From assembly GCA_027972325.1 (NCBI GenBank), contig JAPMOS010000292.1, positions 1 to 33,496 on the forward strand: a DNA stretch of 33,496 nucleotides, given 5' to 3'. This DNA is from Paratrimastix pyriformis. Lineage: Eukaryota > Preaxostyla > Paratrimastigidae. Positions within the stretch are counted from its first letter, which is position 1, and each line of letters begins with the position of its first letter. A model generated the notes under the pieces. The model did no database searches. It was not told where the DNA came from and saw only the letters and a list, made by a program, of their open reading frames with translations. Below are positions 1 to 8,201 of the stretch, piece after piece. Position numbers and translations under genes: made by a program.

Positions 1-522
1 GCAGGGCCGGCGATGCGTATACCTGCTGACGGACCTGTACCTGCTGTGCCGCTGGACCAAGTTCATGTTCGGCGGGGCACCTTCCAGTTCGCGCGGGCCT
101 ACCCCCTGCCCGCCCTGGTCTTCCCCGTCGCCACCGAGGGTCCGCCCCCGCCCTCCGGTCCCCCCCCCACCCACCACCCCACCCCCACCCCGCCCATCAC
201 CGCTCATGCATCGATGGATGGCTCGGGTGGCGGTGGCCCGGTACAGACCTTCCCTACGGGGTGGAGCTGTGGGGCCCGGGCGGCAGCCTGGTCTTCGGGC
301 TCGACCAGAAGCAGGACCAGGTCCGCCCCACGCCGTCTCATGCCCCCACCCGCCCCTCCCTGCGCCGCCGCCGCCTGGCCCGGGGATGGCGTGCGATCGC
401 TCACGTGGTCCTCGTGTTCGGTGCCGGTGCCGGTGCCGTGTCGGTGGTGGGGGTGTCGCGGCCGGGGTGGGGTGGCAGAGCTCTGGATGGAGAAGATCCG
501 CGAGGCGCCCACGGGCGCCTGA
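1..522 (+). CDS. Host gene 3' exons, PH-domain-like C-terminus (partial)
   Basis: Three short coding blocks read like the second half of a PH domain of the kind that follows RhoGEF domains. The first, near 2-80, reads RRCVYLLTDLYLLCRW. Next come FARAYPLPALVFPVATE (about 88-140) and then LPYGVELWGPGGSLVFGLDQKQDQ (about 247-320). The last, LWMEKIREAPTGA, ends at a TGA at 520-522; W..kI..A is typical of the final PH helix. Between the blocks lie GC-rich introns of about 107 and 160 bp. Both start GTCCGC and end in AG, and their phases fit the flanking codons. The first block is in a different frame from the second with no obvious intron between, so either an indel or an unrecognised splice exists there. 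The domain call is by eye; the gene continues left of the window. Confidence 0.42.
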   Translation, partial: AGPAMRIPADGPVPAVPLDQVHVRRGTFQFARAYPLPALVFPVATEGPPPPSGPPPTHHPTPTPPITAHASMDGSGGGGPVQTFPTGWSCGARAAAWSSGSTRSRTRSAPRRLMPPPAPPCAAAAWPGDGVRSLTWSSCSVPVPVPCRWWGCRGRGGVAELWMEKIREAPTGA

Positions 523-960
523 AGGCCCTCCGGGACGGTCCGCCCGGGCCCATCCACGCGGGCGGGCGCCTTCGAGGGCACCGCCACCCCTCGCGACATC
601 GAGCCCATGCAGGGCACACGACCGACCCCAGACAGGCCCACGACACACACAGCCCATGCAGGGCCGCTCATCTGCTCCCATCAACCCCCGTCTGCTCCCA
701 CTCCCTCTCCATCAGGGCGCCCCGAGGAGGTCATGAGCCCGTTCGACCGGCTGCCCCCAAGCTGCTCGCCGGGTCCGCCCTTCGCACCTCCACTCCTCCC
801 AGATGCTCCTTTCTCCTCACCGCCGCCCCTCATTTCCACTGCCCCATCCCAGGTGCTGCGCAGGGAACGGCGCCCCGAATGAGGGGCCCCAAGGCCCCTG
901 TCTGGCAACCTTCCGCCCCCAGCGGTTCCAAGCAAGCCCGTCCACTAAGCGTCCGCGAAC
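523..960. other. GC-rich intergenic DNA, no gene recognised
   Basis: This stretch follows the stop of the PH-like gene and precedes the simple repeats. Open frames cross it on both strands because stop codons are rare in GC-rich DNA, but none shows a recognisable domain. Some of it is probably 3' UTR of the host gene. Confidence 0.5.
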
Positions 961-1060
961 CGACCCACCACTCCGCCCCAACCCGCACCATCATCACCCA
1001 CGTGGCATCATCATCACCCCCACCACCCCAACACAACCATCACCTTCACCCCGCCCGCAT

Positions 1061-1165
1061 GCCACCACCACCACCACCACCACCACCACCACCACCACCA
1101 CCACCACCACCACCACCACCACCACCACCACCACCACCACCACCACCACCACCACCACCACCACT
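1061..1165. repeat. (CCA)n trinucleotide microsatellite
   Basis: About 34 uninterrupted CCA/CAC units. In the three plus frames it would encode poly-Pro, poly-His or poly-Thr, and on the minus strand poly-Gly, poly-Val or poly-Trp. This explains the long low-complexity open frames here. Confidence 0.95.
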
Positions 1166-1436
1166 CCCGCAGCATGGCACCCGCAGCATGGCACCCCGCA
1201 GCATGGCACCCCGCAGCATGGCACCCCGCAGCATGGCACCCCGCAGCATGGCACCCCGCAGCATGGCACCCCGCAGCATGGCACCCCGCAGCATGGCACC
1301 CCGCAGCATCACCCCGCAGCATGGCACTCGCAGCATGGCACCCCGCAGCATGGCACCCCGCAGCATGGCACCCCGCAGCATGGCACCCCGCAGCATGGCA
1401 CCCCGCAGCATGGCACCGCCATCACCCCGCAGCATT
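1166..1436. repeat. 15-bp minisatellite, unit GCAGCATGGCACCCC
   Basis: About 17 tandem copies with a few variants, such as a short GCAGCATCACCCC copy and diverged copies after about 1420. The 15-bp period keeps one frame, giving peptides such as repeated AAWHP or SMAPR in the plus frames. The array directly abuts the CCA tract. Confidence 0.93.
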
Positions 1437-2395
1437 GCACCGCCACCACCTCGCAGCATTGCACCGCTATCACCCGCCTCACCATCGTCACCCACATGGC
1501 ACCATCATCATCTCCCCGGGCACCAGCATCACCCCCACATCATCACCGCCACCCGACCTTCATCACCCCCATGGCACCAGCGTCACCCCACCACCCCGCA
1601 CCATCATCACCCCCACCCCGCACCATCATCACCATCATCACCCACCCCCACAACCATCACCCCCACCACCCGCACCATCACCCCCACCACCCCGCACCAT
1701 CATCACCCCCACATTGCGCCATCATCAGCCCATCATCACCCACACCCCGCACAACCATCGCCCCATCACCACCACCACCCCGCACCATCATCACCCCCCA
1801 CATCGTCAGCAACGCCCACACGATCCTCCCCCGCACCACCATCACCCCCACATGGCACAGCCTATCATCACGTCCACCCCTCACAACCATCATCCCCATC
1901 CCGCACCACATGGCGCAGCCCATCATCACCCCCGCACCACCCCCACCCCCGCACACCCATCACCCCCACCCCGCACCCCGCACTATCATCATCACACACA
2001 CACAGCACACAGCACGTTACTTCGTTCCTTCTTTACACGACACAGCACACAGCACACAGCACACAGCACACAGCACAGCACAGCACAGCACAGCACAGCA
2101 CAGCACAGCACAGCACACAGACACACATACACACATACATACACACATGCCATCTTCACCCCCACATGGCACAGCCCATCATCACCCACCCCGCACCATC
2201 ATCACCCCCACCACCACCCCGCACGCCCGCACATCCCACATCGTCAGCAACCCGCCCCACACCAGCATCACCCCACCCGCACCAGCCCACACCATCTCAT
2301 CATCACCCCGCCGCCCCACACCGGCCCACATCATCGCCGCCCGCCTCCTCACTGACGCTCCGACGCACTCTCTCACTCTCTTTCTCTCTCTATTC
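1437..2395. repeat. Degenerate CAY / CACCATCATCACCCC repeat field with an ACAGC tract
   Basis: The whole block is strongly C/A-biased and built of short, imperfect CAC, CAT, ATC and CCCCAC words. It includes a cleaner (ACAGC)n/(CACAG)n tract at about 2040-2118 followed by CA-rich sequence. No coding signal is visible; long open frames are products of the bias. Confidence 0.85.
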
Positions 2396-2510
2396 ATGTG
2401 AATTTGTCTGTGATGCGTGTGCCGCGGGGAGTGCAGAGCGAGGCGCCTGCTGGTTGCCCCCTGGTCGATTTCTCTCCCTTCCACTCCCTAACCGGCTAAT
2501 TCCCTCCCCT

Positions 2511-2703
2511 TCTTTTTTTTTTGTTGTGGCAACAGGCGTCGTAGTCAAACAGCAGCTTGCTTGTTTTTGGTGCGGAAGTGGCGGGATCGAAACACAGCGG
2601 GCACAGAATTTTAATCTTCTGTTAAATTCTGACCGCCTTCCAGGAGTCGAACCGGTGACGTTGCCCCTTCGAACCAGACGTTCTAGCTGCTGGGCTACTG
2701 TCA
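2511..2703 (-). repeat. tRNA-derived SINE-like repeat (minus strand) with A-tail
   Basis: On the minus strand, GGTTCGACTCC (2643-2653 on plus) matches the RNA polymerase III B-box consensus GGTTCGANTCC. About 35 bp upstream, TAGCCCAGCAGC resembles a degenerate A box. The tRNA stems do not pair well, so this is not an intact tRNA gene. About 60 bp further along there is a second T-arm-like word, GTTTCGATCCC, and the unit closes in an A-run (T-run at 2511-2522 on plus). A tRNA-like head, a body and an A-tail make a SINE the best reading; a degraded tRNA pseudogene is the alternative. Confidence 0.4.
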
Positions 2704-2704
2704 T

Positions 2705-2826
2705 CACGGCTTATTTTCATGGCGAAAAATTAGCCGCGGGCCGCCTGCTTAGCCGCGAAAATCAGACGTGAGAATAAGACTAGGGTTCCCCAAAATTAGC
2801 CGTGATTCACGTCTAAATAAGCCGTG
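2705..2826. repeat. MITE-like inverted-repeat unit, 12-bp perfect ends
   Basis: CACGGCTTATTT at 2705-2716 is the exact reverse complement of AAATAAGCCGTG at 2815-2826. The 122-bp interior repeats the same words (TTAGCCGCG, TAGCCGCGAAAAT, AAAATTAGCCGTGATT, and AGACGTGA opposite TCACGTCT), so the unit can fold extensively. It has no coding capacity. It abuts the SINE-like repeat. Family unknown. Confidence 0.4.
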
Positions 2827-2978
2827 TCACGGCTAAAATTTCCTCCCATGGGGGGTCCTCGGGCCCCCGGTCCCCACACGCAGGCCCCTTCGACATGTCA
2901 CCCCCCCGGGTATACCACCCGACCCGGGGGTCCGCCCAGGCCCGGCACACCAGCAGCACCGGGCTGGGCCACCCCCTA

Positions 2979-3260
2979 CTACCCCAAGCTATTACCTTCA
3001 TCATCGATACGAGTCATAGGTTGAGAGTTGAGAACGACATCGGATAGATCATAATCAGAGAGACCCATTCCCCGTTTCTTTCGATATGATTTCCCTCTGT
3101 TATTGGGCATATTGGTGGGTCCTTTAATGATCTTAAATACCTTCTTATCATAATGTTGACCGACACGATGTAACTTACGATTTTGTGGTGTATCTTTGTA
3201 AGTTCCTTGCATAACGAGTACCTCTGCTTGTGCGCCATTCTTCATAGTTATAATAGGCAT
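2979..3260 (-). CDS. Uncharacterised 93-aa basic protein, AT-rich PLV fragment
   Basis: A 93-residue frame with an ATG at 3260, lying 11 bp downstream of the 285-aa gene on the same strand, so the two probably formed one transcription unit. The protein is basic in the middle (a GKSYRKKRGMG segment) with an acidic tail. No family recognised. Its base composition is clearly more AT-rich than the surrounding host DNA and matches its neighbour at 3272-4129. The stop lies at the transition back to GC-rich DNA, so the fragment boundary is at or just beyond this gene. Confidence 0.6.
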   Translation of the reverse strand: MPIITMKNGAQAEVLVMQGTYKDTPQNRKLHRVGQHYDKKVFKIIKGPTNMPNNRGKSYRKKRGMGLSDYDLSDVVLNSQPMTRIDDEGNSLG

Positions 3261-3271
3261 TATATATGATA

Positions 3272-4129
3272 TTATTTCTGAGTTAGTAATTTAGAAACTT
3301 CAGTGATTGACGCTAATCGTTGTAAGACAATTGACTTGTCGAGTTTACCAGAGTTCTCGATGATATTTTTAACAGTTGATGAGATACCAGCGGCAGATGA
3401 TAACAGGCCAGTATCGACCAAATACTTTGCAAGCTCCTGGGTGACATCAGCAAGTATAGATTCTTTCTTGTCGATCACCTCTTCTTTAAGATACGTTAGA
3501 AATTCAAAGATAATATTGTGATAAAGAACATTCATATGGATCAAAGATAAGAAATTTGTATTACGTATTGTGTCCATGATGACATTGAAAGTGATTTTTT
3601 TGAATTGTTCGTCATTATATTTATCAGAGAGTAGACCGATATAATCATTCCAATGGACTTCAAATAGTCTGAGACGTTTCACATAGCCCCAATTAATGCA
3701 TTTGGCTTCATGAGAACCAATATATATCTTGACTCGATTGATCAATTTAGATAGGCCAGATGACTCGGCCAATTGTTGAATTTGATACGAAGATAGTTCA
3801 ATACCATAAGACTGAATTTCATTGAGAAGAGCACCCATCTCTTCCAATGTGTTACAATCATCATTGAATGTTAACCTGTCCCCTCGAAGAATGGGTGAGA
3901 TGAATTTGACAAATTTACGTGAATCTCGGAGAATGACAGGCTGATTAAAGATGGGATAAGTATTGGCGAGATCAGCATTGATATACTCTTCGTATTTATC
4001 AGCAAATGTAATTTTCTTAACATTATAAAGTATTGGTGATGGAGCATCTAATGGAATTTCTTGAAGCATTTTCGGAGGATCAGGAACATTAACAGGATCT
4101 TCAGATATAATTTTTACGGCTTTAGACAT
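3272..4129 (-). CDS. Conserved PLV protein, 285 aa, homologue of the 14231-15166 gene
   Basis: The whole frame, from ATG at 4129, aligns by eye with the 311-aa protein encoded at 14231-15166. Shared blocks are I-[TE]-FADK near the N-terminus, F..[FY]I.P[IL]L.GD.L in the middle, then YG..LS..Q, INKV/INRV..YI.SHE..C and a terminal [KR]LASI.[EQ]VS.L. Both start with a short Pro-rich stretch containing PVNVP. The protein is predicted to be mainly helical; function unknown. The DNA is much more AT-rich than that of the homologue, so this copy comes from a different, AT-rich member of the same virus-like group. The sequence just upstream (4130-4192) is very AT-rich and probably held its promoter. 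Confidence 0.75.
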   Translation of the reverse strand: MSKAVKIISEDPVNVPDPPKMLQEIPLDAPSPILYNVKKITFADKYEEYINADLANTYPIFNQPVILRDSRKFVKFISPILRGDRLTFNDDCNTLEEMGALLNEIQSYGIELSSYQIQQLAESSGLSKLINRVKIYIGSHEAKCINWGYVKRLRLFEVHWNDYIGLLSDKYNDEQFKKITFNVIMDTIRNTNFLSLIHMNVLYHNIIFEFLTYLKEEVIDKKESILADVTQELAKYLVDTGLLSSAAGISSTVKNIIENSGKLDKSIVLQRLASITEVSKLLTQK

Positions 4130-4185
4130 TGTTCTATATAATGAGAGGCTAAAATAATATATACAGAGAGAATAATTAAGCTGTT

Positions 4186-4192
4186 TTTAAAA
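4186..4192. repeat. Possible target-site duplication, left copy (TTTAAAA)
   Basis: TTTAAAA immediately before the first CCTGGG of the left TIR is repeated immediately after the last CCCAGG of the right TIR (26431-26437). Because TTTAAAA is nearly palindromic, the boundary is ambiguous: a 5-bp TTAAA duplication with TIRs one base longer is equally possible. Confidence 0.5.
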
Positions 4193-4195
4193 CCT

Positions 4196-4300
4196 GGGTG
4201 GGGTGGGGTGGGTGGGTGGGTGGGTGGGTGGGTGGGTGGGTGGGTGGGTGGGTGGGTGGGTGGGTGGGTGGGTGGGTGGGTGGGTGGGTGGGTGGGTGGC
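4196..4300 (+). repeat. (GGGT)n terminal tract, left
   Basis: About 25 GGGT units form the extreme end of the element, after two GGGGT units. The mirror tract (26340-26428) is about four units shorter. The G-rich strand has the run-and-spacer pattern needed for G-quadruplexes. Confidence 0.92.
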
Positions 4301-4423
4301 CCGTATATAAAATATTGGGAAGTCCGTGAGTATATAAAATTTGCGGATTTCGCGCGACTCCAAAAAATCGGGGTCTTCCCGTTTTCGCGAGTTTGTTATC
4401 ACCAACTTTCCGGTTGATATCAA

Positions 4424-5011
4424 GTGTCACACCTACAAAAGATGGCTCGGCCTACTACTATATACTATTCATTTCTGGTGTAGGTGTGACACCTCCGGCT
4501 TCACGTTGCGCACCCCTTTACTATCGTTATCTCCAGAACCCTTGCCGCTTCCCCCGTCGGTAACGTCAAAACAAGCGCACACGCCGAGGAGGGGCCGCAA
4601 GAGCGAGTAAGGGGGTCTATCGAAAGTGTCACACGTTGGAAGTCCGAGGAAGACTTAGAGAAATAATAGGTAGTATGGCGAGCCATCTTTTTTCTCAGTA
4701 GACCCCCCTCGGACGTTAAACTCAGACCCCTCGCGTGTTGTAGGTGTGACACCTCGTACCTGCCGCAAGAGCGACTAAGGGGGGTCCGGAGGGGCTAAAA
4801 AGGCGGAAGGGTCTCCGGCGGGGCCTAGCGAGAGTGTCACACCTACATTATTCCCAGGACTTCCTACGTGTGACACTTGAGATAGAGGGGGTCCGGACGT
4901 TACGGGGAACGTGTGACACCTGCACCGAGCGCGGTGATGGAAGTCTTGGGAATATGTAGGTGTGACACTTGAGATAGAGGGGGTTCGGACGTTTGGGAGA
5001 AGGTGTGACAC
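4424..5011. promoter_or_regulatory. Array of nine GTGTSACAC palindromic boxes in the left TIR
   Basis: Exact GTGTCACAC or GTGTGACAC boxes lie at 4424, 4484, 4626, 4744, 4834, 4868, 4911, 4960 and 5003 (9 bp each). They are palindromes around a central C/G. Most are flanked by CTAC or GTAG. Boxes are embedded in larger inverted and direct sub-repeats: GGACCCCCTCTATCTCAA, next to a box, occurs twice in near-identical form. The array has the look of clustered protein-binding sites, such as a replication origin. Confidence 0.7.
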
Positions 5012-5020
5012 CGGCGGCGG

Positions 5021-7111
5021 TTACGAATCGAGGTTGAGAGTGTACACACGAGCGCGTTCCCCATTAACTCGCTTCTGGACTGATGTCCATTTCGTGATCT
5101 GATGCCCTGCCGTCAGCATGAGGTTGTACACCATCTCGTGCGCCTTGCTTGTGTCGAAACGCGAGACTACGTGAGTCGTCTTCAGTTCCTCTTTGTGCGA
5201 TTCGAGGATTCTGATCACCGCCTCCGCTGAGGTTGAGCGCGCGGCATCGTTTGCACTGAACTCCAATGTCGTTCCTTCCCGCTGCGCTGTGTCCATTACC
5301 TCCTTCGCGATTCGAAGTACGATGCTGCGATCGATTTGCGGGACGACGGATGCTGCGCCACGCGTCTGAAGACCTGATCGCGCAACTGCTTTCTCCGTGC
5401 GGCCTTGTTCGGTGATGACAGCTGAGACCTTCTTGATTTGCGCGTTGATATCAGGTCGCGGGACGTTGGCGGGAAGCGTAGCGATCGTTTCTGAGCCAGT
5501 GCACTTGTCGTGAACGTTACGGAGAAGCGCAACGCCGCGCACGATGTTTGCCGTTCCGTGCGTTTCGCCTTGTGCCTTGATGAGTTTGTGGTACGCGCTG
5601 AGTGTTGCACGATGATGATAGATGATGACGTCGCGCGGTTGAACGTTGGATCCCGAGTCCGCATCCATCCCAAGGTCTCGAATCATTTCGCACCATGCCT
5701 TCTTCTCTTCAAACAGCGGATCACGGACAGTGAGCAGGTAAGCTGTGTTGTTTCTCACGCCAAGTTGAGTCATCTCCTCAGCCGTTGGTGTCCAGTGCTC
5801 CGGCGCGCGAGTCCAGTGGCCATCTGCATCCTGTGTCCATCCCATCAGGCAAATGATCTTGTTGCTCATATCGGGTTTCCACAGTTCGACGGGATCGAGT
5901 TCGGGTGCGCTCAGTTCGGCGAAGTTGAGGTTGTAGTTGTGTTGCTTGAGGGCTTGAACGACGAAGGGAAGCGACCCGTTCATCAACTCATTGTTGCGCG
6001 CATCTAGCATCGCAAGCACCTGTTGTGGAATCGTCCAATCGCAACGGCCATTGAAGAAGGCGTGTTCAACCACGTTACCGAGCGACAGGATTTGGTTCAG
6101 CGATTGTGTTTTTGCTTCACACTTACGATGTTGATAGACAATGAGACCTTCCTGCATTCGGTACTTGCGCACACGGAAGATGGCCTGCGCTGTCTCAATC
6201 GGACTCATCTCGCTACTGATTTGATGAACGAACGTGTCGAAGTGGTCAACGTTGATGTCGACGCCTGCCGTGATGGTGCTTGTGTACATGAACAGCCGCG
6301 TGTTGTGGTCGACGAGATACTTGCTAATGTCGTTGGAGATGATCTCCCGTTTCTCGGCGAAGTGAGACACGTACTCATCGCCCTTCTTGTGCATCTCGTT
6401 ATCTTTGCCACTGAAGGTTACGATGTGGATGTCGGGTAGCTGAGCCTGAACGAATTGCCGAATCGATTCCATCACGTTACGACCCGACATGAAGCATGCA
6501 ACGTGCTTGTCCTGTCGCAGCAGTCGCAGGATGGAGTCGGTCAGGAAGGTGAGTCCGCGGTTCTCTTTGCTTTGGCGGAAGCTTGCCTCCACGAACTTGA
6601 CATCATAGGCTGGCATGTCCTTGTTGAAGTCGATGCGAGTGGCTTTGATCAGCTGACGTGGCCCATACGACGACATCATCGCCTCGAGCATGCGCACGGT
6701 GGACTGCTGTAGAAGGCCATCCATCGCGACAACATGATCTGCGTGCGTCATCAGCTCGCAAAGTGTCTGAACGATGCGTGTGTCGTCAGTGCTCTTCACC
6801 TGATTCAATAGGCTCTCAACTTCATCGAGGACGAGATAACGAATGGTGCGAGCGCCAACAGATGAGCCGAAGTCGGTTACGTCGAGACGTCCCAAGCTGT
6901 CCACCTGAATTACGAGGCGGGGATGTTGATGTATTGAGATCTGCTTTGCCGTCAAGTCCATGTATGACTCGAACGGAAGGCTATTCTCGGCGCGATAACG
7001 CTTCATGTAGTCAAACGCGAGTGTCCGACGAACTGAGATCATGACTGCCGTACAGTTGGGCTCCTCCACGGTGAGGATGCGGGCCAAGTTCTGTGTCTTA
7101 CCCGATCCCAT
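5021..7111 (-). CDS. PLV helicase part, herpesvirus UL9 / origin-binding-protein-like (SF2)
   Basis: The segment begins at a Walker A loop (GSGKT), followed by a DEAD-type Walker B (LVLDEVESLL). Further on a block reads MYTSTITAGVDINVDHFD, then SPIETAQAIFRVRKYR, which match motifs V and VI of the herpes origin-binding helicase family (UL9, Herpes_ori_bp). Such helicases unwind DNA at replication origins. The C-terminal third has no recognised domain and ends inside the left TIR. It lies directly downstream of the primase part on the same strand with no spacer, so helicase and primase probably act as one protein. The presence of clustered palindromic boxes in the TIRs fits an origin-binding role; that link is inference. 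Confidence 0.8.
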   Translation of the reverse strand: MGSGKTQNLARILTVEEPNCTAVMISVRRTLAFDYMKRYRAENSLPFESYMDLTAKQISIHQHPRLVIQVDSLGRLDVTDFGSSVGARTIRYLVLDEVESLLNQVKSTDDTRIVQTLCELMTHADHVVAMDGLLQQSTVRMLEAMMSSYGPRQLIKATRIDFNKDMPAYDVKFVEASFRQSKENRGLTFLTDSILRLLRQDKHVACFMSGRNVMESIRQFVQAQLPDIHIVTFSGKDNEMHKKGDEYVSHFAEKREIISNDISKYLVDHNTRLFMYTSTITAGVDINVDHFDTFVHQISSEMSPIETAQAIFRVRKYRMQEGLIVYQHRKCEAKTQSLNQILSLGNVVEHAFFNGRCDWTIPQQVLAMLDARNNELMNGSLPFVVQALKQHNYNLNFAELSAPELDPVELWKPDMSNKIICLMGWTQDADGHWTRAPEHWTPTAEEMTQLGVRNNTAYLLTVRDPLFEEKKAWCEMIRDLGMDADSGSNVQPRDVIIYHHRATLSAYHKLIKAQGETHGTANIVRGVALLRNVHDKCTGSETIATLPANVPRPDINAQIKKVSAVITEQGRTEKAVARSGLQTRGAASVVPQIDRSIVLRIAKEVMDTAQREGTTLEFSANDAARSTSAEAVIRILESHKEELKTTHVVSRFDTSKAHEMVYNLMLTAGHQITKWTSVQKRVNGERARVYTLNLDS

Positions 7112-8201
7112 TCGTGCCTTTGATGCAGGTGAGGCGATCCGTGATGGCGCAGTTGAGGTACTCGTCGGCGCGATGATCGGCTTGGAAGGTCGGACAAGCC
7201 GCGTGCAGTTGCTGAAGCTTTTGATGATACGTTACCTTCGCGTTGTACTTGAACGTGGCCGCCTTGTCTTCGTCACGGCACCGCGAGCAATGAAATACGA
7301 ATTGGCTTGAGCTTTGCGAGATCCAACCCCCATCTTTCGTGTGCATCCTGTCGCACAACTCGCACATGTACGGCTTTGACGGAACGATACGAATGCGGCC
7401 CTTGTTTGCTTCCTGTGTCTTGTACTCGCCGAACTTGTCTGCAAGATACTGCGTTAGGCCAGCTGGGAAGTTGGTTGCTTGCGCCTGATAGATGATCGGG
7501 TCAACCTCGATGAGCTTCTCGCTGAAGTCGAGGGCTTGCGTTTCGAACTCGGGCACACCCGCCGTATATGTGATGAGTGACTCTAGGATGCGATCGAGCG
7601 TCACAGACTCGCAACTGGGATCGCTTTCGAGCCGCACAACGCGATTCGCCATGACGAGGCCTGCATCCGTCTTGACTAACTTATCTTGTGTGAAACAGCG
7701 CATCGTGTGGCCTTGCGCGTAGACGCCATCATCAATGCAATCGAAGCCGCAGTTGTCCTTGAGGTAACGTGCTACGATCTTGTTCAAGTTGCGCGAGACG
7801 AGACGGTTGCAAATGATATGATAGCTTTGCTTGGCTGGGCCACAGGCAGAGTAGCAAGTGACGCTTCCGCGGCCCAGGACGTGTTCGACATGACGGATGA
7901 TGGATTCGATTGGGAGTGGCTCTGCACCGTCACGCTCAACATCGAAGTATGCTTTATGTGGGTTGCAATCAACGATCTCGTGTACGGTCCGCGAGTCTCG
8001 CTTTGAAAGCAACAACTCGTTTAACTCATCTACGGTTGCGTTACGCATACTCTGCTTGCCGTCACGCGTCTCGACCCGGAACATCAGCTCAGTGCGGTCA
8101 AGCAACTCGCCACCCTTCTCAACGAGGATCGCGCTCTTCGGAACGATCTTGCGCCAGATGGGGAAGTAGCGCGAGACGTTGCCGGTGTAAGCTGCATTCA
8201 A
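7098..8201 (-). CDS. PLV primase part, archaeo-eukaryotic primase (AEP) of the herpes/pox type
   Basis: The segment carries the AEP catalytic signature in order: AYFDVERDG (metal-binding D.E), then SYHIICN (the S-x-H motif), then IDDGVY...MRCF (the third acidic motif with the conserved basic residue). A zinc-binding block CELC...CSRC follows, as in UL52-type primases. AEP primases make RNA or DNA primers for the replicative polymerase. It is located immediately upstream of the helicase part and downstream of the polymerase part, all on the minus strand. Primase plus helicase in one protein is known for PLVs and giant viruses. Confidence 0.78.
   Translation of the reverse strand: MNAAYTGNVSRYFPIWRKIVPKSAILVEKGGELLDRTELMFRVETRDGKQSMRNATVDELNELLLSKRDSRTVHEIVDCNPHKAYFDVERDGAEPLPIESIIRHVEHVLGRGSVTCYSACGPAKQSYHIICNRLVSRNLNKIVARYLKDNCGFDCIDDGVYAQGHTMRCFTQDKLVKTDAGLVMANRVVRLESDPSCESVTLDRILESLITYTAGVPEFETQALDFSEKLIEVDPIIYQAQATNFPAGLTQYLADKFGEYKTQEANKGRIRIVPSKPYMCELCDRMHTKDGGWISQSSSQFVFHCSRCRDEDKAATFKYNAKVTYHQKLQQLHAACPTFQADHRADEYLNCAITDRLTCIKGTNGIG

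Larger units (their letters stand above)
2979..4192. mobile_element. Fragment of a second, AT-rich Polinton-like element
   Basis: The block is compositionally distinct from host DNA on its left and from the GC-rich PLV on its right. It carries two same-strand genes, one homologous to a gene inside the GC-rich PLV. No terminal repeat of its own is visible. The GC-rich PLV begins exactly at its right edge, which suggests insertion of one element into or beside the other. It is a fossil fragment only; the rest of the element is not recognisable in the window. Confidence 0.6.
4193..5038. repeat. Left terminal inverted repeat of the PLV
   Basis: About 846 bp that match the reverse complement of 25612-26430. 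The outer ~108 bp is a (GGGT)n tract starting CCTGGGTGGGGTGGGG. The rest differs from the right copy at roughly 30 positions or small indels over about 735 bp. The inner boundary is set where GAGGTTGAG stops matching. The stop codon of the helicase part lies inside this TIR. Confidence 0.93.

Noticed and set aside
1014-1495. Minus-strand frames of poly-Trp, poly-Val and poly-Gly plus repeated MLRGA
   Set aside because: Translations of the microsatellite and minisatellite only.
2640-2705. An intact tRNA gene on the minus strand
   Set aside because: The B box is good, but the D, anticodon and acceptor stems do not pair, so it is called SINE-like instead.
261-2771. An 836-codon plus-strand open frame and its overlapping partners in other frames
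   Set aside because: It is made of the CCA tract, the 15-bp minisatellite and CAY repeats, giving poly-Pro and His/Pro text without any domain; it also runs through the SINE-like and part of the MITE-like repeat.
4176-4430. Frames of repeated THPP and GGWVGGWV in both TIR ends
   Set aside because: They translate the (GGGT)n tract and cannot be genes of interest.
4424-5011. CRISPR-like array in the TIR
   Set aside because: The 9-bp boxes are irregularly spaced, in both orientations and within inverted sub-repeats; there are no uniform spacers and the context is eukaryotic.
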